Of a DNA stretch of 64,000 nucleotides, positions 44,301 to 57,000 are shown in pieces. A program made the translations under genes and the position numbers. Location of the stretch: positions 1-64,000 of the forward strand of contig JAANBB010000163.1 in the NCBI GenBank assembly GCA_014621425.1, read 5' to 3'. The notes under the pieces were generated by a model. It did no database searches. It was not told where the DNA came from and saw nothing but the letters and a program-made list of their open reading frames with translations. How positions within the stretch are numbered: position 1 is the stretch's first letter; the number at the start of each line of letters is the position of its first letter. The stretch is from Cylindrodendrum hubeiense. Taxonomy: Eukaryota; Ascomycota; Sordariomycetes; Hypocreales; Nectriaceae.

Positions 44301-46103
44301 ATGGCCATGCCGAGGTGTCTTGCCGTCGCCTGCGCTCTGGGCGCTGGCGTCTGGGCGCAATCGAGTGACAGTGGAAAGCTCTGGGCCGTGGTCGCCTATA
44401 TTAACCATGGCGAGACGACGCCCATTATCGGCGACCGCGTGCAACTGACTCCCGAAGGGGCCCAGCAGATGCAGCGACAAGGACGAGCATTCCGTGCGCG
44501 CTACTTGACCAATGTGAGCGACTCTGACTACGACCACATCGAGGCCGTCCGTCTTCAGTACATGACCGCCCACGAGATTGACAACAGGGTCCTCGACATA
44601 AGTTCCCAGACGGATGAGGCCGTCTCAGGCGGCGCTATCGCCTTCCTCCAGGGCTTATACCCCCCCTCGCCCGATTCATTCGGGAATGACACGGATGAAA
44701 CCGACATAGCTCGCGACTACACGGAAGGAAGTGACAACATGACCGATTATCCCCTCAATGGATACCAGTATCCAAATATGCACACCTTGAGCATTCTTGA
44801 CCCCATGTCGACTGCGTATGTCTCGCAGACTCTTGCATCTATTGCCTAGGCTGACAAGTATTCCAGCATACAGGGAAATCTCAGGTGTTCCAATTGGGAG
44901 AGCGAGATGAACGTCAACCTGACGCAAGATGGGACAATGCAGGCTTTCTACAACGCAACCTATGACTTCTACCAAATCCTCTTTTCCACCTCCCCACTCC
45001 AAGGGACCATCGATCTCGAGGATGCCAACTTCTGGAATGCCTACGAGATATACGACTATGTCAACTACATGTACACCCACAACGAAACCGTAAACGAGGG
45101 TCTTACTAACGGATCCACAACTCTCTCCATCCTACTCGACTACGCGACTGCCATGGTGCGGGTCAGGAACAGCTATGCTGATGACTCCGACTCTGCCGAA
45201 TCCGAACGCAAATCCATTCTCTACTCCGTCGCCGGCCGCACGCTCGCAAATCGCGTGGCGCGGCAGTTTATCAACAACCTCCAATGGAGCGGCGGTCGTG
45301 ACAAGCTGACGCTCATGTTCGGTTCCCTCGACCCCATATTCAGCTTCATTGCTTTGTCTGGTCTACTCACCCCGGACAGCATCAGCGAAGGCCCTTTTTC
45401 AACTCTCCCAAGCCCCGGTGCCGCACTCATCTTTGAGCTCTATGGCGAAGATTCGTCTGATCCTGGTCTGCTACCCTCATTCAGTGATCTCTCGGTGCGG
45501 CTCTACTACCGTGCCACTGCGGACTCAGAAGAGGACTTCGAGATGCATGCCATGTATGAATCGGAGTCTAACAATGGCCTGGTCCCTTACTCCAATTTCG
45601 TCGCAATCATGCAGGAAATCGGATTGACTGCGTACGACTGGTGTGATGTTTGCGATTCTACGACTTCGCCGTGGTGCTTCTACTCTTTTGGGTCTGGCAA
45701 TGATAATGACTCTACCTCCGGGGGCCTTGATCCTGTTATTGCAGGTGTTGTCGGGGCCATCATCTTGGGCGTAGTCATGGCGTTTGCTGCGGCATCCCTT
45801 TACTGTCTCGCGGGACTTCGTCTAAGGCGCGATCACGTCAGAGAGGAACCAACCACCCCCGCCGGCGGGTTCAAGGGCCCCGAGAAGAAGGATGGCGACA
45901 AAGACGTAACCGTGACGAAGGAAGGCTTCCACCACGAGCGGGTCGGCAGCTGGGAGCTGAAAAATGAAACCCACTTGCCGTCCGTCGAGTCAGTGGGTGT
46001 CACAGCGAGGGATCTGCCAAGGGAGAGGGGGAGGTCGTTTGACGACGATGACGATATTAGTGTGATGGGCGCGACGCCAGTCAAGGAGCATGAGAGTGTT
46101 TAG
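44301..46103 (+). CDS. Membrane-anchored histidine-phosphatase-like protein lacking the catalytic Arg
   Basis: Two exons (44301-44815, 44867-46103) give 583 residues. A signal peptide (MAMPRCLAVACALGAGVWAQ) leads to a large luminal or extracellular domain with many N-glycosylation sites (NVS, NDT, NMT, NLT, NAT, NET, NGS). A single membrane segment, about DPVIAGVVGAIILGVVMAFA, precedes a charged cytoplasmic tail of about 100 residues. The layout and the N-terminal LWAVVAYINHGETTP resemble histidine acid phosphatases, where the motif is RHGxRTP. Here both the arginine before HG (Asn, residue 35) and the second arginine (Thr) are replaced, while the nucleophile-position histidine is kept. The usual C-terminal HD/HAE motif is not evident, although HAMYESE is a possible relic. 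It is probably a non-catalytic surface protein, or an enzyme with changed chemistry. The start is chosen because it opens directly into a signal peptide. Confidence 0.82.
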
Positions 46104-46562
46104 CTATGTCCGTGACTATGGACAGGAGGACATCTGCCGGGCTGGAGTATTATGTGATAGGATGGATGATGGAATACCCTTTGCTTCTTTACGATCATTA
46201 TGACTTGCCTATTTTAGGACCTGGAACTTGGATTGGCGTTGGAGTGGCAGACAGATTCGCCTTTTGTCTACGATTTTATATAAGAAGAACCTAACATGAC
46301 TATACTCTCCAACCATAGATAACGTCATATATACTAAGATTTGCTGATGGTTTACACCTCACTACTTAGTACTTATATATGATTATGGCCTAAATTCGTG
46401 CGAACAGTAATACTCTGTATGTAAGAGAAACTGATACACAGGACTATATACTCAACTATATTTATCTTTTGATCACATGGTGGTTCTTTGAAGTTGCTTG
46501 CTCAACCACGGAGCTTCAGCCTCTTCCAGGGTAGATACTACCGTGTACCCTCTGACTTCTGA
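46104..46562. other. Convergent AT-rich 3' region
   Basis: About 0.46 kb separates the 3' ends of the phosphatase-like and P450 genes. It is strikingly AT-rich (TATATA-containing) compared with the neighbours and holds no gene. Confidence 0.6.
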
Positions 46563-48541
46563 TCAAACCTCCACTCCTTTCCTTTTTTTAAAGACCAATT
46601 CCATCGGCCCAGGCAACAAAAACAGCTGATTTCGCGACTCCTTTACCACAGCGCTGCCATCCTCCCCGGGTGCAAACTCAGCATCACAGAACCATACCGT
46701 ATACGCAATCACCAATCTAATCGTCATCATCGCCAGCCGTTGGCCAACGCAGTTGAAGGGACCTATTCCGAGTCGTTAGCCAAAGTCCTTATCAAGCAAC
46801 ACAAACGGGATAGATGTTTCAATACTTACCATAGGAGAAAGGGTGATACGCCCGCTTGTCGAGCACCAATTCTGGCTGCGAGGTCCATCGTTCGGGGATC
46901 CAGTCCCCAGGGCGAACGAAATAGCGCTCGCTGCGGTGATACGACCAAATGGAGGAAATCATGTTCACATCGCCGGGGATGTAGGTGCCGCCCAGAACAA
47001 TGCCCTCGGGTGGGGTTTTCTTAGCTGCGTTAGTACATGTCGGATTATATAGGCGCATCGTTTCGTTGATGACTGCGTTGAGAAACGGAGCGGAGGTGGT
47101 AAGGTCTGCATTGGCGAAGCCGCCTTTTTGGGAGCAGTTGTACAGAGGAGCTAGCTCAACGCGGAGGGTGTCGATGGTGCCGGGAGACAGCATGAGGTGG
47201 CGGAAACAGTAGGTTACGGGTGAGAAGGATGAGTCGCTTGGAATGGATGTTAGTGAGATGTTCACGAAATGGGGTTCGAGTCTGCTCACGCTGCGCCAAT
47301 GAGGATGGCTTGTGAATCACTTTCGAGATGCTCATGCGTGAAAAAAGCCTTGGGTTTATCCGACTTGAAGTCCTCCATGAAGTAATGGATGATATCCTCC
47401 TTGTCTGCCGTGTCCTTCAATCCCATCAGCAACCGGCCTACCGATTCACACAGGGGGGGAATCTACCTTGAGTCGCTGCGCAACCAACCTCCTGGCAAGG
47501 TTTTCGAAACCAACGAGATCACTCGACGCTGGAAGCGGTAGGCGCTTGGAGAGGGTGATCAGCCAGGGCTGCTGGCCTGCATCAGCCATCATCTTGAAGA
47601 GCGACTGGATGTACTGCTGGTGAACGTCCTTCTTGCCGGCGCGCACCCCGCCAAAGTCAACTGAGAAGCCAACATGACCTGTGATATCGAACGAAATGAG
47701 GGAAGCGAAAAGTGTCCAGTTGATGGGCTGGCCATTGAGCTCGTCGACCTTGGCGAGCCACTGGTGTATGACGTCTCGGATGGGCTGTTCGCGTGCCTCA
47801 ATAGCTGGGTATGGTTAATGAATATTTTCTTCTGAACGGGGGTCATGATACTCGCCTTTTCCGTTGAAAGCCTTGTCCCAAACCTGTCGGCGGGCACGAT
47901 GTTCTGTCTTGTCAATGATGCCGTCGAGGTTGAGCACCCGATGATAGCCATATTCCATCGTGGCGTAAAAGTTTCCCTTGGAGCATTTGGACTGCACCCC
48001 ATGGACCTGGGACATGGCATCCATCTCGGTATGAAGTATTTCATTCGGTCCTGTGTTTCTCGTTTCGGTACTTGGAAATGCGTGTGGGGAAGCGGGTGTA
48101 CAAACCGATACGAACAAAGCGACCATACTGGTGGAGCAATTTGTCGTACTCCTCATGCGACTTCCCATCACGACTCGCATATATCCCATATGCCTTTGAG
48201 ACCCTCGCGCAAATCGGGCCTGGAAACTGTCGCAGGCGGTGGAAGAAGAGGCGATATATGGTAATACTCGTAAACAGTGCAACCAAGTACATCGTGGAGA
48301 CGAGGAACGAGGCTCCGAGTCCCGACAACAGGCCCCGCGCAACGACCTCCACGGGCACAAGCATTAAAAAAACGACGAAATGGCCGAAAAGGACTGTCAT
48401 GGCGTTTCTGTCGTCGGTCCAGTGGATGAAATACAGCCAGTGGGCAAGAAATCCGATGATGCTGGCTCCCAGGCACTGCACCGGCAGCGGCTGGTTGACG
48501 GCGACGGCGACATATCCAAAATCGTAGTTCGGCATATTCAT
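46563..48541 (-). CDS. Cytochrome P450 monooxygenase
   Basis: Six exons (48541-48106, 48050-47856, 47804-47467, 47414-47290, 47236-46830, 46762-46563) give 566 residues. Hydrophobic segments at the N-terminus anchor it in the ER, followed by a Pro-rich hinge (RLRQFPGPICAR). The I-helix reads AILIGAADSS, the K-helix ExxR is NETMRLYNP, the PERW motif is WIPERWTSQ, and the heme-binding loop is FSYGPFNCVGQRLA with the cysteine ligand at about residue 505. All essential motifs are present. It resembles fungal P450s of the benzoate-hydroxylase or pisatin-demethylase-like clans, but the substrate cannot be read from the sequence. No biosynthetic backbone gene is adjacent, so it does not sit in an obvious secondary-metabolite cluster. 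The second intron (47855-47805) has a GC donor. The start at 48541 is followed by a second in-frame ATG two codons on. Confidence 0.93.
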
Positions 48542-49628
48542 AGAAGATGATTTTCGGTGAGTTTCCCCTCTGTGACTGGTCTGACTGCACTGAGTGGCAA
48601 CTGGGGGCAAGGGGCAAAGCGTCCATTCTTTATACGTGCAGTGCTGTCGCTTGTCGATCTACCAGCGGGCCGTGTCTCAGATTTCCAGGCGCCACGCATG
48701 CACATCGCACAGCACGGGATGATCTAATGGCTCAGAGGAAGCGTGAATGTCTCAAGTTGCATTCGTGCGCTGGCAGAAATCTGCAGCCTGGTCTGCATAT
48801 CTGTAGGACTGAAATGGATGGCTTGTGCGATTGGGAGCTGGGAAGGGCGTTGCCGACTGTGCAATGCGGACGAGTTGATGGAGTCAACTCAAGATGTAGG
48901 GGCTCAACACTGTTCGTCTCTTTGATGATACAGTAATGAATGTTTTGCTGAGCCGACATACCGCGGGGAGAGCACAATTCTAAGCACAGGCTGGCCAAAT
49001 ATCGTCACTTTCCATACCCGTAAGTAGAATACTATTCATGAAGCATAATGATAGGGACACAAACAACCCAAACAATAAAGCATATTATTGCCATAGCGTT
49101 GTTCTATATTGCCCCAGGCGAGTGTCATGTCGGAAGGTTTCTTCTGCATTAGGGGCGACGCGAAGGGTAGGGTATCGTGCAAGTCAATCCGCGCTACCCA
49201 TGACGGCCGAGTGATCACAGGATGAAGACCAAAGTCTAAGAGCAAGAAGACTCTTGGGCGACAACTTATCGACACCTGAAAGAATTTCACCAGCATGAGA
49301 TGCTCTTCCTGGTTGATATCCATCCGGTCCTTCTCATCTTGGCGACCTAAGATAAAAACACACGACAAAATACAAGGTAACATTTTTGGCCTATGTAAAT
49401 TTCCCTCATTCATGCTTCCCAGGTTCATACTCATTTCCTTTCTGGAGAATCATCTCTACCTACCTATTTGATGCCCAGTTGATCAGGATTGACCGTACGA
49501 CGGTGTAGGCATGTAACGTATGCCATGTAACATAGCGAGCGCTGCAATATGCAACTTTCGCCACAAGCGAAACCAATGGCCAAGGGTATATATATCCATC
49601 CATCTCTTCATAATTGCCCCCCTAAGTG
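48542..49628. other. Intergenic region upstream of the P450 gene
   Basis: About 1.1 kb lies between the P450 start and the 3' end of the leftward HET-domain gene. It should contain the P450 promoter. A TACCTACCTA motif lies near 49458-49468. No gene is recognised. Confidence 0.55.
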
Positions 49629-51760
49629 TCATAGAATCGTGAACTCCTCCTCTTCCAACCCTTCGCTTTCCATCGCCTCTCCATTCATAATGCCATGTAC
49701 GTAGCATTCCCCAACCAGTGTCCATCCTTCGCCGTCAGGCCGCTGTCGCAGGACAACCGGCGTCCTCCCCCCATACAGCACGACAACCACGTCCCCAGCC
49801 TCCATCATCTCCGGGCCGATGAGGAACAATCCACTCTCCGTCACGGCGAACTTACGGTATCGCGCCACCAGCGTTGCCTCATGGCTCCACCTGAAGGCAT
49901 CGCCCCTGGAAGCCAGGTCTCGGATATCTGGAGCTACCAAATCCGAATCCCCCAAAGCGCGTACCAAATATGCCGCACCGTTGGCAAGCCACTCTGATGG
50001 AGGGATGTTTTCATAGGGTCGCGAGAGGTCTGCCATAATAGACGCATTCGTGAGCGTCTGCATAAACGCAAAGAAGGCCGAGCCACCGGTTAGGTATGGC
50101 TGCTTCAGGGTGAAGCGTCTGTGCCGGCAGATATCTTGCCATAGGATTTGGATTGGGAGTCTCCTAAGATTGCTGCGGCGGAACTGGAAAGCCTTGCCGA
50201 ATAACGCCCACGATAGACGAACAACTTTATCGATTTGCATTCCACGGATCTTCAATGCCCGCTTTGTGTCGTCGATCCAGAGCTGAGGTTCGGTGTCTCC
50301 GGATGCCCGGTGGGGGGTGATGGGCGAGGCTAGGAGATGCATAGGAACGATGCGCCAGTCCGGAACCCACGAAGGCAGGCTTGGATTAGGCATGGCCTTT
50401 TCTCTGGGGCCAGAAGAAGGCAACGCGCGGCAAGCAGATAGTAAAAGTAGTGATTCTCCATCCGTGAGCTCCCGAGCGGCAACCTCATAGAAGATGTCCT
50501 CGATAGGTCGGCTATAGTCCGCCTTGAGCTCCGCCAGGGCCTTACCTCCGGTATGAATAGAAAAGTGGCCGAGGAACGCATAGACATGATCACGAGGATC
50601 CTTGGCCCGCAGGTGCCGCGCGCGATGGAGTTGGTAGATGAAACTAGAGCGGTTCTGGTTGACCTCGTCCTCGTCGTCGTCATCAGGCTCGACAAATCGC
50701 CTGCGCAGATAGCGGATGTTAGGAGTGAGGATGGAGAATCGGGACCGCAAGTAGTGGTAATGCTGGTTTAGAATGCCAGCGACATGGGAGAGGACATCCC
50801 AATCCACCTCGGCGTCGCCCCAGTACAGCGTCGCCGAAGTGGCTGTTCCAATCTCTTGGACGATCCATATGCGATTGAACTATGCTCATCAGCCGCGGTT
50901 CATCAACTTCGGGTTACGATTGTGTAACTCACCCACTGTAGCTTGGTTAGTTTAGAAAGAGGAACCCATAACTCCTGGTCCTGCTGCAGGAGTTCTTCGG
51001 AGTGGGCTAGCTTGAAGGCGTCGTGCTTCTCGTCGTCGTCAAAAACATCACGCAAGTGATGAACCATGCGGATGGCGTCTTGCGCGACGCCCTCTTCATC
51101 CTGGCCCAGCCAGACCCTGATATGCTCGGCGCCCTTGTAGATGGCGTTCATTAAACTGACCTGCTGGCTGCGCTCCACAATATCGTCCTGATTGATGCAG
51201 ATTTGGTCGGCCCAGAGTCGCCGAGGCAGCGTCGTGTGCCGCATGCGCCGTAGCGCAGCGTCGATGCTCCTCGTCAGCGGCAGCGGCTTTCCATCGCAAA
51301 GGATCCCCGAGCAGCGACCCTCGGTGCCCCAGACATACGAGATGGCCTCGTAGCGGGGGTTCAAGTCAAGGTTCTCGACCGAGAGGCTGCCGACCAACGG
51401 CACATCGCCAGACCCCGGTTCCAGCGTAAGGATGCGGACCGAGAAGCTGTCCTCGAAAGGAGCATACTCGTAAATGGCTGGAGCCTGGTTCACCCGGGTC
51501 TCCTCCGACCGGAGGGCATCGGCCATGAATGATGCCGAGGCCGCTGAGTAACGAGCCCGTTGCTGCTGAACTACACCAGCCAATGTGCGGAGGTTATGCC
51601 GATTCCTCTTGCGCCATCTGTTCGGCGCTCGGGCATCGGGCATGAGATAAGTCACCGAGGGAGTGGTAGTATTGAGAGACAAGGGGTTTGGATTTCGGAT
51701 CCGCAACAGAGTTCTGTCCCGAAGGGCCATGTCAGCTTTGCGCGGGGGTTGTACATCCAT
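49629..51760 (-). CDS. Heterokaryon incompatibility (HET) domain protein
   Basis: Two exons (51760-50933 and 50879-49629) give 692 residues. The HET domain begins about residue 136 with NPRYEAISYVWGTEGRC and continues with LPLTRSIDAALRRMR, RRLWADQICINQDDIVERS and YKGAEHIRVWLGQDEE, which are the three diagnostic blocks. After the intron the frame resumes with FNRIWIVQEIGTATSATLYW and RDHVYAFLG, both typical of the family. HET proteins trigger cell death after fusion of incompatible strains, or act in NLR-like recognition. No NACHT, WD40 or other partner domain is fused, and no obvious partner gene is adjacent. The C-terminal GPEMMEAGDVVVVLYGGRTP is also family-typical. The allele looks intact. 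The start at 51760 is the first ATG; a second at 51730 (MALRDR) is possible. Confidence 0.92.
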
Positions 51761-52245
51761 GAATCATTGGAGCGTGCGACGGTAAGACTGGCTGGCTGAC
51801 ATCCCATCTTCCAACACCCGCCAATGAGTGGACCTCCGCGAGGCAACTGGCCCGCCATCATCTCCATACATTTACGGAGCACGACCTTGCTCATGGAATC
51901 ACACAAAGTACCGTCAATATTAGCAGCATCGCCATGTTACACAGGAGCACGTATTTTGAGAAATTTCGATTGTTATCGAGCGGCGGCAGGCCAGTCTATC
52001 TAAGTATACACAACCATCCTCGTGTCATCACTCGTCATCTGCCCGGTATCAAGCAAATTATGCAAAAACATCTGCACAGGTAGCCCATCCTTTGGTCTTT
52101 CCCTTAACGCCAAATCCGTCCCAAGTCCCTAGGTAGTTGATATGCACAAGACAGTTTACAAAAGAAATGTGTTCGCTAGTTTTTGTCCTCGTCTAGAGGA
52201 GAATCTCCACTCCTACACCCATCGCCAGGTTGATCTGCAAGCGTA
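51761..52245. other. Intergenic region upstream of the HET gene
   Basis: About 0.49 kb lies between the HET gene start and the 3' end of the leftward bZIP gene. It should hold the HET promoter and the bZIP 3' untranslated region. No gene is seen. Confidence 0.6.
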
Positions 52246-54010
52246 TTACAGATCCATGGTCAGAAGCTCTAACCGAGACACAACAGCGTCGACGTGGGCG
52301 CTGATGCGTTGCACGCGGGCCATGGCCATAGCGGCCGAGGCCTCCTCTTCGGTAGCGTCAACGAGCTCAAATCGGGCCAGGGCCTTCTCGGACTCGATAC
52401 CGCCGAAGAGGTCGATGTGAGACAGGCAGTCGGTGTCAAGCTCCTTAGATTCCTCAGAGGTGGTGGCCGGCTCGGAGTGGAAGAGAGCGAACTCGGGGTC
52501 CGACTCAAACTCGGCGTCGACGGGAGCGACCTCAGTAGACTTGGAGACCTCAGTCTTCTCAACGGGGCGCTCGATAACGGGCATCTCGACCTTCTCATCA
52601 TCAGACTCGAATGAGAGCTCGACAAAGTTGGAGGTCTTTCCGGAGAGGATGGCAGCGTCGATAGGAGCAGGGACATCAGGGGTATCAACAACAAAAACCT
52701 GAGGCTGGAAGTTGTAAGAGCTGTTGTCGATGCTGAGCATAGAGAAGTCCATGCTCTGCTCGGGAATCATAGCCATGCCAATCTGCTGCTGGGACTGCTG
52801 AGAACCGTAGGGGTTGACGTCCTTGGGCTGCTGCTGGGCCTGCTGCTGCTGTTGCTGGGCCTCGGCCTTCAGCTGAGGAGCCTGGTTCATGGTGGCAGGG
52901 TTGCTGCTGAGGTGATCGAGGAAGTTGGAGAAAGAAGGCGACGAGAGAAGCATGCGGGTGAGATCAGACAGGCGCTTGTTCTCCTCCATGAGGGCGCGGT
53001 TCTGAGTTCGGAGGTCACCGTTCTCGTTGACCTTGTTGGCAATCTCAGCCTCGAGCTGAGTGATGTATTCTGTGGCATCGCGTTAGTGGTTGATAGGATA
53101 AAGAGCAGGGAGATATCTTACCCTTTCTGCGGGATCGGAAGGCGCGGGCCGAGACCTTGTTTCGGAGCTGGCGGCGCTCCTTGGAGCTGAGCTTCTTGCC
53201 CTCTTCGCTAGCGAGGAGTCGCTCATCCTCGTCCATCTCCTCCTCCTCCTTCTTGGAGCGAGGCAGGTTGGCGACGGGGCTCTGGCCCTGGGACTCGGGC
53301 ATAGAGGGCTTGGCGCGCATAGAGTTCAGGAGCTGAGTGATCTTCTGCTCGACAATGGGGTCGGCGGGCTGGGGAGCCTTGCCACGGCCCTTGGGCTGGA
53401 CACTCTGGCGCTGAGCCTGCTGTTGCTGCTGGATGATCTGCTGCTGCTGTCGCTGCTGGGCCTGGGCCTTAGCCAGGGCAGCCTGAGAGTGGGCACCAGG
53501 CCAGAGACGGCCAACGTTGTTGGTCTGGGTAGGCAGGACTGGGGGTGAGGGCAGGCTTGACTCCTCGATATTGCTGGGGTTGACAGTGTAGAACTGCTGG
53601 GACTCGGCGGGAGACTCGAAGTCCATATCCATCGCGTTCTGGGATGGTGAGGTGTTGAAGTCGAAACCCTCGTTCTCGGGGCTGAATGTGGAGAGGTAGT
53701 CGAGGCTGCCGAAGTCCTGATAGCCAGTGTTGTTGGTCTGGTTCACGGCCATGGTGTTGGCAATGGCGCCGGGAACAAAGCCCGTCTGTTGTCGGTACAT
53801 GTCATAGTTGTGGCTAGGACCGCTCATTGACTGTGAGGTGCTGACAGCAGGCGCGTTGACGGCGACGGGTACGGGGCTGGTGAAGGTGGCCTTGGAGGCA
53901 GCGGCAGGCGATACCGAGTTGGCAGGTGAGTGGTAGTTGGATACGGCTTCGTACTCGGTGAGGTCGAGTAGGGCGTCGATATCGACGTTATTCTGGGCCG
54001 GAGCCGACAT
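52246..54010 (-). CDS. bZIP transcription factor
   Basis: Two exons (54010-53122 and 53069-52246) give 570 residues. The intron lies between the basic region and the zipper. The basic region KERRQLRNKVSARAFRSRRK has the N-x7-R signature, and the leucine zipper follows with YITQLEAEIANKVNENGDL and RALMEENKRL at about residues 280-335. Gln-rich tracts lie on both sides (AQAQQRQQQQIIQQQQQ before, EAQQQQQQAQQQ after). The N-terminus is acidic and Ser-rich with SPENEGFDFN. The protein matches a conserved Sordariomycete bZIP that I believe corresponds to Metarhizium MBZ1, linked to growth, conidiation and virulence, but that link is from memory of the family. It should act as a nuclear dimer. The 3.9 kb upstream region shared with the divergent DUF2293 gene suggests a long leader or complex promoter. 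Confidence 0.92.
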
Positions 54011-57000
54011 GTTGATGATATGTGTAGAGGATTGATGGAAGCGGCGACGGAAGGCCGGAAGCGATAAGGAGAAAAGAGACGACGGTGGTGTGAGGGAGAG
54101 TCGCAGTTGGTTATGAACGATTCGAATGAAGTTGCTCGTTAGTAGTGGTGATGTTGATCAAAGATGGATACGATGGATGAGGTTCAGGTTGAAGTCGTGG
54201 AGGTTGATGTTGATGTTGATGACAATAGTCGAGATGGGCTTTCTTGGAAAATAGAAAGGAAAGATGGCATCAGGCAGAACTGGGGGGCTAATGTCTATCA
54301 ATGGAATGGATGCCTTGGCGACTGGCCCCCTTGGAGATACGTACCTCCGGGACCACCTGTTAGCCAGACGCCAGGAGCCACTGGGGAGCCACCGGAGGAG
54401 CCACCAAAGGAGCCACCAGAGGAGCCACTGACGGCGTGTGGAAGGCCCTTGGAAGCCCCCTAACAGGCTTAATGCTGGAGCGCCAGGGTGGGCGGGGGGC
54501 GCCGGGGTGTCACCCTGGCCGAGCTTTCCAGGGCATTGTCCGGCAGCGCAGGGATAAGCCGCCGGGGGGGTCGACAGAGGACGCGTCAGCTCTTTCGGTG
54601 GTGCGTCCTAGGCGAGTCAAGGGCGAGCAAGCGGGCGAGGGCGCGAGAAGCCAGCGACGGCCAGCAAGACCCGCGGGCAGATGAGAGCACCCACATGGAC
54701 CCCGGCGAATGGGCGCCCTCCCAGCGCTCGCAAAGTGCCCGCGACTGCCCACACTGCGGCCTGAGGATGACGAGGCCTGCTACCGCTTTGGGACCAACGC
54801 GAAGGCTGTGGTGATGATGGGTGTGTGGATGAATGTTGTGATGATGGGCACGCTGCACTTCCGTAGGCGCTGCTGCTCTGCGATGCGCTCTACACGAGGT
54901 GTAAACGACACCCACACGAACCGCTTCACCACCATCTCAACCACTCGCGAAACAAAGACGGTCAGTCCAGGCCAGACGCTGATCCTAGGCCGCGAGGCCT
55001 GCCCTCAAAACAGTCAAGTCCCAAGCGCTCTGCTCCCCTACCTGCATCTGGGATTACGACTCCAGACATAACACACATTCCCCACCCCGGTTGAACCAGA
55101 TAAACGACCCTTGGGTCTAGCTCACCATGGCTCCAGACGAGCCTGATGAGTAGAATGTGAGTAGAATGTGATGCAACTTGCGCCTGTCAGCGCGTCCTCG
55201 GCGATAACTCTGAAGGGAAATGCTTTCCATCTCACTCTCTAGCCCTCGATACTCTGCCACCTGCGCCAGCTGGAATGCAACCTGCTGACCCAACGTCAAC
55301 AAACCCGGCTGGGGGCTTAATCGTGATATCGTATGGCTCTGTCCCCGACTGGCTGGAGCCCGTCCTAGTTGAGCCGAACAGCCAGCATACCTAGGTACCT
55401 AGGTACCTACGCTCAGGCAGCATCCACCGCACGTTCCTGGTATACACATCTACCCGCCCAAATCTCCAGTCCTCCGTGGTGTCGGTACTTGTCAACCTAT
55501 CAATTTTAATGCCCGTTCTCCTTCTGTCTCATTCCGCCAGCACCCAACGTGGCTGTACGCGACAGAACTCTCTCTTTTGGACAGGCAACCATTCAAACCC
55601 TGATGCCATTTCGATGGCCCGAGACTCAACCAGGCTCGGACAGGCTCAAATGCTCCAATGCTCCAATGCTCAAACCTTCTTGAGATATGCTGTCATCCGC
55701 TCATCCCTTCGCCAATCGACAACTGCCATCTCCGCTGCCGCTCGGGACGTCTCACTGGTCGTGTGGGTGACGGCTGGCTTTGCTCTGCTCTCGCACCCAC
55801 CCGTCCCGACGCTCTCCCACATCCCAGACCGGCGACGCCGTGCCTTTGTCCGGCTCTACAACGGCCCCGCCCAGGATTTTTTCGCCCACATATCCACAGC
55901 AATCATCATAGCAGTATGATTTTTCATAGCACGGGCATAGGGGCTCCTGCGTTGCTTTTTGGCTGCTCTTCCTCGGCTGCGATGACGAAATGCCATACGT
56001 CGGGGAATTGGGGAGATCCGACCCAACATCATAGCGGGAATAACATCCAAGCCGCCACCGGATCAAAGTTTGCTAGCACTGCCACCACAGTCAACAGACA
56101 CCACCAGCCCACCACCAGCCCACTGTCGATCACCCACCGCTCCCTCGTGTTCACTACTGTAGACGTTCGCTGGCCTGACTATTACTATGCCGCTCACCCA
56201 ACATCGCGAGACGGAGCACTGTGATCTCTCGAGTTCCACACAAAACAATGGAGTAGGCCATCGGTTGGCTCTGTTGACTCTCCCACCATTCCGGCATTCA
56301 ATAATAGAGGATGGATTAATTGTGCCCAGCACTGGCCATTTGTTGGACATGAGATCTGGACAAACGGCATTGGTGAAACAGCTGCCGGGCCCGCTTCACC
56401 ATTCGGGCGATTGACGGCATTCCACGTCTCAGGCTGTCCTCATCTCTGTTCCAGGTTCTTCGCCACACCGAGGTACCGTACACCTAATAGGCGCTGCCGT
56501 AGTTCCGCCCCCATACAAAAATAGAAGCGGAGTGGTCCCGTCAGTGCCCGTCACGGACCGCTGCCCTGAACGTCAATCTCCGTAAGATCTCCACCGCCCC
56601 TGAAGACGAGCGTCATAAGAGGATGGGTTTCGTCCAATCTCGCCCGGTGCCACGCACTCCCACATCCCGACTTGCATTGAATCAGGGGATTGTTTCCAAA
56701 CATTCTCCTCGTCCATAGCATATGGCATATGCTCCCTCTCACGGGCCAAACCCCATTCAGTTCTCAAACAGATCCCCACGAGATGGGCCTAACGTAGTGC
56801 GTGCGTGGTCGAGACCTGATCGGCAGACGGGCTCACTGACCATCTCATTGTCCCAACCGCCGGTTATCACCGCCATCGTCGGCCGTTTGTCCAGATCTGT
56901 CAAATCTGTCACCCGGGGCTTGTTCCATGTAGTGAGAGACTCGGCCACGAACTGGTCCTCATTTGGCTTTCATCGCCCCGGCTCCACAACTCAGCTCTTC

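Noticed and set aside
54164..54463. Short plus-strand frame of 99 codons starting MDTMDEVQVEVVEVDVDVDD
   Set aside because: Its composition comes from GTTGAT and GAGCCAC micro-repeats in the bZIP upstream region; no domain or splice-linked continuation was found.
55658..56224. Plus-strand open frame of 188 codons in the bZIP/DUF2293 gap
   Set aside because: It is Pro/His/Ser-rich, overlaps equally open frames on both strands and has no recognisable motif, so it is likely chance in GC-rich DNA.
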